Origin: Bacteroidales bacterium
GTDB taxonomy: Bacteria; Bacteroidota; Bacteroidia; Bacteroidales; Muribaculaceae
NCBI GenBank assembly: GCA_004557195.1
Contig: SFER01000087.1
Coordinates: 1 to 9,169, forward strand
Direction: 5' to 3'
Length of the DNA: 9,169 nt
Shown one piece after another: positions 6,029 through 9,169 of the stretch (positions within the stretch are counted from its first letter, which is position 1; each line of letters starts with the position of its first letter). The notes beneath the pieces are model-generated. The model saw only the letters and a list, made by a program, of their open reading frames with translations. It did not search any database and had not been told where the DNA came from. The translations under genes were made by a program, and so were the position numbers.

Positions 6029-8641
6029 ATGCTAACATCAAAAGAAATCAGAGAGTCATACAAAGACTTTTTCAAAAGCAAAGGACATGTGATTGTGCCT
6101 TCTGCTCCAATGGTGATTAAAGACGACCCGACGCTGATGTTTACCAACGCCGGCATGAACCAGTTCAAGGACATTATTCTTGGAAACGCGGCTCGCAAAT
6201 ATCCTCGTGTAGCCGATTCACAAAAGTGCCTCCGCGTGAGCGGCAAGCACAACGACTTGGAAGAGGTTGGACTTGACACCTACCACCACACCATGTTTGA
6301 GATGCTCGGCAACTGGTCGTTTGGCGACTATTTCAAGAAAGAAGCCATCTCATGGGCATGGGAATACCTTGTAGATGTTCTCCACCTTGACAAATCACGC
6401 CTCTATGCCACAGTGTTCGAGGGTTATGCCCCCGAAGGTCTCGAGCGCGACAATGAAGCTGCAGGCTATTGGGAACAATTCCTCCCCGCCGACCATATCA
6501 TCAACGGCAACCGCCACGACAATTTCTGGGAGATGGGCGACACAGGTCCGTGTGGTCCTTGCTCCGAAATTCACATCGACTTGCGTAGCGATGAAGAGAT
6601 TGCCGCAAAACCGGGTCGCGAACTCGTAAACGAGAGCCATCCTCAGGTGATTGAAATCTGGAACCTCGTGTTCATGCAATACAACCGCAAAGCCGACGGT
6701 TCACTCGAGCCGCTTCCTGCCAAAGTTATCGACACCGGCATGGGCTTTGAGCGCTTGTGCATGGCACTTCAGGGCAAGACTTCCAACTACGACACCGATG
6801 TGTTCCAGCCGCTCATCCAAGCTGTGGCTGCAATGGCAGGCAAGAAATATGGCGAAGACGCACAATGCGATGTGGCTATGCGTGTGATTTCCGACCACGT
6901 GCGCACCATTGCGTTCTCTATCGCCGACTCGCAACTCCCGTCGAACGCCAAGGCAGGCTATGTAATCCGCCGCATTCTTCGTCGTGCAGTGCGCTACGGA
7001 TACACTTTCCTCGGACAGAAGAAAGCATTTATGTACAAGCTCGTGGATGTGCTCATCGACACTATGGGCGAAGCTTATCCCGAGCTCAAGGCTCAAGAGA
7101 CACTAATCAAGAAGGTTATCAAAGAGGAAGAGGAAGCATTCCTCCGCACCCTTGAAACAGGTATGAAACTTCTTGAAAAGACAATAGCCGACGCAAAAGC
7201 GGCAGGCAAAACCGAAATCAGCGGTAAAGACGCATTTGTAATGTACGACACCTACGGATTCCCGTTCGACCTCACTCAACTCATCCTCAAAGAGAACAAA
7301 ATGACAGTGAACGAGGAGGAATTCAACGAGCAGATGAAGGCACAAAAAAGCCGTGCCCGCAATGCTGCCGCTGTCGAAGCTTCCGACTGGGTTGTTGTTC
7401 ACGAAGGGGAGCCGGTGTTTGTAGGCTACGACCTCTCGCAAGTGGACACACAGATTCTCCGCTATCGCAAAATCAAGCAGAAAAACGCCGAATTCTATCA
7501 ATTAGTGCTCTCACAATCGCCATTCTACGCCGAAATGGGCGGTCAAGTGGGCGACAAAGGTGTGTTGAAATATGGCGACGAGGTAATTGAAATCTACGAC
7601 ACCAAGCGCGAAAACAACCTCGCCGTTCACCTCACCAAGAAACTCCCCGCAGATGTTTCGGTTACATTCCAGGCAGCCATCAACGCCGACATGCGCCAGG
7701 CTATCGCCTGCAACCACACCGCCACTCACCTCCTCCACGAGGCTTTGCGCGAAGTGCTCGGAACACACGTTGAGCAGAAAGGTAGTTTCGTGTCGGCAGA
7801 TATCCTCCGCTTCGACTTCTCTCACTTCCAAAAACTCACCAAAGAAGAAATCAAGCAAGTGGAGATGCTCGCCAACAAGCATGTGCGCATGGCAATCGCC
7901 CGCGAGGAATATCGCAATATGCCCATAGCAAAAGCGAAGGAAATGGGAGCAATGGCTCTTTTTGGAGAGAAATATGGCGACGATGTGCGCGTGATTAAAT
8001 ATGGCGATTCTGTGGAGCTGTGTGGTGGAACCCACGTGGATAACACCGGCAACATCGGTATGATAAAAATCATCTCGGAAAGCAGCATCGCAGCCGGAAT
8101 CCGCCGTATCGAGGCTATCACAGGCGCAAATGTTGAGAACGCCATCTCCAACCTCGAAGAATCGTTGTATAAAATCGCCGAAATGTTCAACAATGCGCCC
8201 AACGTAATCCAAGCCGTGCAACGTGCAGTTGCCGAAAACAGCGAATTGCGCCACCAAGCCGAGGAGATGACAGCAGAGCGCGTGAATGTGCTCACAGCCA
8301 AACTCATCGAACGCCCCGAGCAAGTGAACGGCAAGAACCTCATCTCATGCCGCGGCAAGCGCATTGCGGAAGTAATCAAAGGTGTGGCTCTCAAACTCCG
8401 TGCCGATGGTGTTGAGAACACTGTTTTCATCGCTGCGACCGAAGAAAACGGCAAACCGCTTATCACCGTAATGGTGAGCGACGACCTCGTGAAAGCCGGC
8501 TTGAACGCTTCGGCTATTGCCCGCGAAGGTGCCAAGCAGATTAAAGGCGGTGGCGGAGGTCAACCCTACTTCGCACAGGCAGGCGGAAAAGACACATCGG
8601 GTCTCGACAAAGCCTATGAAGTGATGCGTGCTATGCTTTAA
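6029..8641 (+). CDS. alaS: Alanine--tRNA ligase
   Basis: 870 residues, full length for bacterial AlaRS (E. coli 876). This cytoplasmic class II synthetase charges tRNA-Ala and deacylates mischarged Ser/Gly-tRNA-Ala. Domains in order: the catalytic core at about 1-245 with FTNAGMNQFK (38-47), the segment HHTMFEMLGNWSFGDYFK (86-103) and motif 3 GMGFERL (237-243); the tRNA-recognition helical region to about 450; the editing domain with zinc ligands H563 and H567 (NHTATH) and C665 and H669 (CGGTH); and the C-Ala domain ending in the glycine-rich GGGGGQPYFAQAGG (840-853). All key residues are intact. The leader is AT-rich with no Shine-Dalgarno, as usual in Bacteroidota. It is divergent from the M23 peptidase gene and closed by a strong terminator, so it appears to be monocistronic. 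Confidence 0.98.
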   Translation: MLTSKEIRESYKDFFKSKGHVIVPSAPMVIKDDPTLMFTNAGMNQFKDIILGNAARKYPRVADSQKCLRVSGKHNDLEEVGLDTYHHTMFEMLGNWSFGDYFKKEAISWAWEYLVDVLHLDKSRLYATVFEGYAPEGLERDNEAAGYWEQFLPADHIINGNRHDNFWEMGDTGPCGPCSEIHIDLRSDEEIAAKPGRELVNESHPQVIEIWNLVFMQYNRKADGSLEPLPAKVIDTGMGFERLCMALQGKTSNYDTDVFQPLIQAVAAMAGKKYGEDAQCDVAMRVISDHVRTIAFSIADSQLPSNAKAGYVIRRILRRAVRYGYTFLGQKKAFMYKLVDVLIDTMGEAYPELKAQETLIKKVIKEEEEAFLRTLETGMKLLEKTIADAKAAGKTEISGKDAFVMYDTYGFPFDLTQLILKENKMTVNEEEFNEQMKAQKSRARNAAAVEASDWVVVHEGEPVFVGYDLSQVDTQILRYRKIKQKNAEFYQLVLSQSPFYAEMGGQVGDKGVLKYGDEVIEIYDTKRENNLAVHLTKKLPADVSVTFQAAINADMRQAIACNHTATHLLHEALREVLGTHVEQKGSFVSADILRFDFSHFQKLTKEEIKQVEMLANKHVRMAIAREEYRNMPIAKAKEMGAMALFGEKYGDDVRVIKYGDSVELCGGTHVDNTGNIGMIKIISESSIAAGIRRIEAITGANVENAISNLEESLYKIAEMFNNAPNVIQAVQRAVAENSELRHQAEEMTAERVNVLTAKLIERPEQVNGKNLISCRGKRIAEVIKGVALKLRADGVENTVFIAATEENGKPLITVMVSDDLVKAGLNASAIAREGAKQIKGGGGGQPYFAQAGGKDTSGLDKAYEVMRAML

Positions 8642-8659
8642 TTCAATTCCACCCTATAC

Positions 8660-8698
8660 ACAAGTGCCGGTTTCCCCCGTGAAATCGGCACTTGTTTT
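8660..8698 (+). terminator. Strong intrinsic terminator of alaS
   Basis: ACAAGTGCCG (8660-8669) pairs perfectly with CGGCACTTGT (8686-8695). The stem continues through a G.T wobble (8670/8685) and TTTC/GAAA (8671-8674/8681-8684), giving about 15 pairs around the six-base loop CCCCGT. T residues at 8695-8698 follow. It begins 18 nt after the alaS stop. Confidence 0.9.
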
Positions 8699-8743
8699 GC
8701 AATAGCACACCACAAAAATCTAAGCATTTCAAGGAACTCGGTG

Positions 8744-8751
8744 CAAATATA
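8744..8751 (-). promoter_or_regulatory. Outward-facing -7-like box, left end of inverted-repeat element
   Basis: Read on the minus strand this is TATATTTG followed by CACC, a perfect TAnnTTTG box directed out of the element toward the 3' end of alaS. Transcription would begin at or just inside the left 18-bp arm and run antisense to the alaS terminator and 3' end. No matching -33 was confirmed. Confidence 0.35.
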
Positions 8752-8827
8752 CATCAGAAAAGATAGTTAAATTTGTCAAAATTGCGCTTTTCGGAGCAAT
8801 CTGCACCGAAAAAGTAACTCAAGATAG

Positions 8828-8835
8828 TATTTTTG
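8828..8835 (+). promoter_or_regulatory. Outward-facing -7-like box, right end of inverted-repeat element
   Basis: TATTTTTG followed by CAGC is the mirror counterpart of the left-end box, and points right. Transcription would begin near 8842, within the right arm. No plus-strand gene follows inside the window. A third plus-strand match, TAAATTTG, lies at 8768-8775. Confidence 0.35.
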
Positions 8836-8858
8836 CAGCAGAGTTCCTTGAAATGCTT

Positions 8859-9003
8859 TATTCTATCGACAGGTTGTGAGTGAATGATTATCTATGAGCG
8901 GAAATGAATGTGTTCCTGTAAAGTGGCATTTTCCAAGGCGTACAATATAAATGCCCGGTGTTGGTTGCCAAGAGAACTATGATAATTCCGAAAGTATGTT
9001 TTC
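8859..9003. other. AT-rich intergenic region, no supported gene
   Basis: With the inverted-repeat element and the alaS terminator, this makes a gene-free stretch of 362 bp (8642-9003). Only very short frames occur here, such as an ATG at 8951 giving 28 codons, with no recognisable motif. I see no strong terminator hairpin for the minus-strand gene that ends at 9004. Confidence 0.45.
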
Positions 9004-9169
9004 TTACAGGCCGATGAATTTTAATATATCTTCGTAATTATTGTACACACCAATAAATAATGCAACCGTCAGCGTAGATTGAAAAAAGACATTTATAAAA
9101 GCTAACTGCGGGTATATCTGCTTCCACTTTTCCAAATAATTCATTATAGCATAATATGCTATAAAGAAA
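9004..9169 (-). CDS. C-terminal part of an unidentified membrane protein, cut by window edge
   Basis: On the minus strand the frame is open from the window edge to a TAA at 9004-9006 and encodes about 54 residues. From the ATG at 9144 there are 46 (MNYLEKWKQIYPQLAF, then a hydrophobic INVFFQSTLTVALFIGVYN and a tail NNYEDILKFIGL). The upstream in-frame residues FFIAYYAI are hydrophobic too, which suggests the C-terminal end of a longer integral membrane protein with at least one, perhaps two, membrane helices. A free-standing 46-residue membrane peptide starting at 9144 is the alternative. Residue composition (W, Y, Q, N, E and K in sensible places around a hydrophobic core) looks protein-like despite the AT-rich DNA. 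I do not recognise the family. The gene would be convergent with alaS and with any rightward transcript from the inverted-repeat element. Confidence 0.45.
   Translation of the reverse strand, partial: FFIAYYAIMNYLEKWKQIYPQLAFINVFFQSTLTVALFIGVYNNYEDILKFIGL
9145..9163. repeat. 19-bp perfect palindrome (9-bp arms)
   Basis: TATAGCATA at 9145-9153 and TATGCTATA at 9155-9163 are exact reverse complements around a single A. It abuts the ATG at 9144 of the minus-strand frame, so it could be an operator if that ATG is the real start. If the frame continues upstream it is simply coding, reading the symmetric codons for IAYYAI. Confidence 0.5.

Larger units (their letters stand above)
8722..8858. repeat. 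137-bp element with perfect 18-bp terminal inverted repeats (MITE-like or invertible)
   Basis: AAGCATTTCAAGGAACTC (8722-8739) recurs as its exact reverse complement at 8841-8858, with 101 bp between the arms. Past a 2-3 nt mismatch the symmetry continues: GTGCAAATATAC on the left matches CTGCAAAAATAC (reverse complement of the right arm) at 10 of 12 positions, so the arms are about 31 bp when imperfect pairing is allowed. The interior also holds TTTTCGG/CCGAAAA (8788-8794/8806-8812), TCGGTGCA/TGCACCGA (8738-8745/8802-8809) and a direct repeat AAGATAGT (8760-8767, 8821-8828). No coding frame of note. A non-autonomous transposon remnant and a recombinase-invertible promoter would both look like this. 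No clear target-site duplication is visible at the ends, and no recombinase gene lies in the window. Confidence 0.7.

Noticed and set aside
7511..8323. Minus-strand frame of 270 codons opposite alaS
   Set aside because: It lies entirely inside alaS on the opposite strand. Its cysteine/histidine-rich, low-lysine composition is what the reverse of a GC-biased coding frame gives, and the alaS frame is unambiguous.
8700..8900. CRISPR array, tRNA or integron attC site near the inverted repeats
   Set aside because: There are only two arms, in inverted not direct orientation, and no regular spacers, no cloverleaf, and no attC-type conserved ends.
8951..9037. 28-codon plus-strand frame starting MPGVGCQENYD
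   Set aside because: It is very short, overlaps the better minus-strand frame at its 3' end, and shows no motif or start signal.

Overview
The window looks like chromosomal DNA from the Bacteroidota, most likely order Bacteroidales (a Muribaculaceae-like gut commensal is plausible, but that is inference). The evidence is AT-rich start regions without Shine-Dalgarno boxes, several TAnnTTTG boxes (the -7 element of the Bacteroidota primary sigma factor), and the character of the proteins (RarA, a short MerR regulator beside an M23 peptidase, AlaRS). Most of it is ordinary housekeeping sequence; the two AT-rich ends are less ordinary.

Layout. At the left edge is the 3' part of a TerB-like gene (to 305), followed by about 295 bp of AT-rich DNA with no convincing gene. 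A promoter at 569-576 precedes a tight three-gene operon with 12-nt gaps: rarA (601-1890), a secreted PAP2-family phosphatase with an apparent C-terminal outer-membrane beta-barrel (1903-3105), and a NUDIX hydrolase (3118-3654). Next, with its own promoter and a strong hairpin terminator, is a thioredoxin (3807-4121), then a small MmcQ/YjbR-family gene (4188-4544). On the minus strand, an M23 endopeptidase (5889-4918) and a MerR-type regulator (4905-4546) form a two-gene operon that ends tail to tail with the MmcQ gene, one base apart. Divergent from the M23 gene is alaS (6029-8641), closed by a 15-bp hairpin terminator.

The last ~470 bp hold the most unusual structure: a 137-bp element (8722-8858) bounded by perfect 18-bp inverted repeats, with a Bacteroidota-type -7 box pointing outward just inside each repeat. 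It could be a small non-autonomous mobile element (MITE) or an invertible promoter; neither can be decided from one sequence. Beyond it, a minus-strand reading frame enters from the right edge and encodes the hydrophobic C-terminus of an unidentified membrane protein, with a 19-bp palindrome inside the frame.

Functionally, the core covers replication-fork maintenance (RarA), lipid phosphate removal at the envelope (PAP2), nucleotide-sugar sanitation (NUDIX), redox balance (thioredoxin), cell-wall remodelling (M23 with its MerR neighbour) and translation (AlaRS). I see no CRISPR array, RNA gene, intact transposase, toxin-antitoxin pair or defence system. I could not identify a clearly new multi-gene system.
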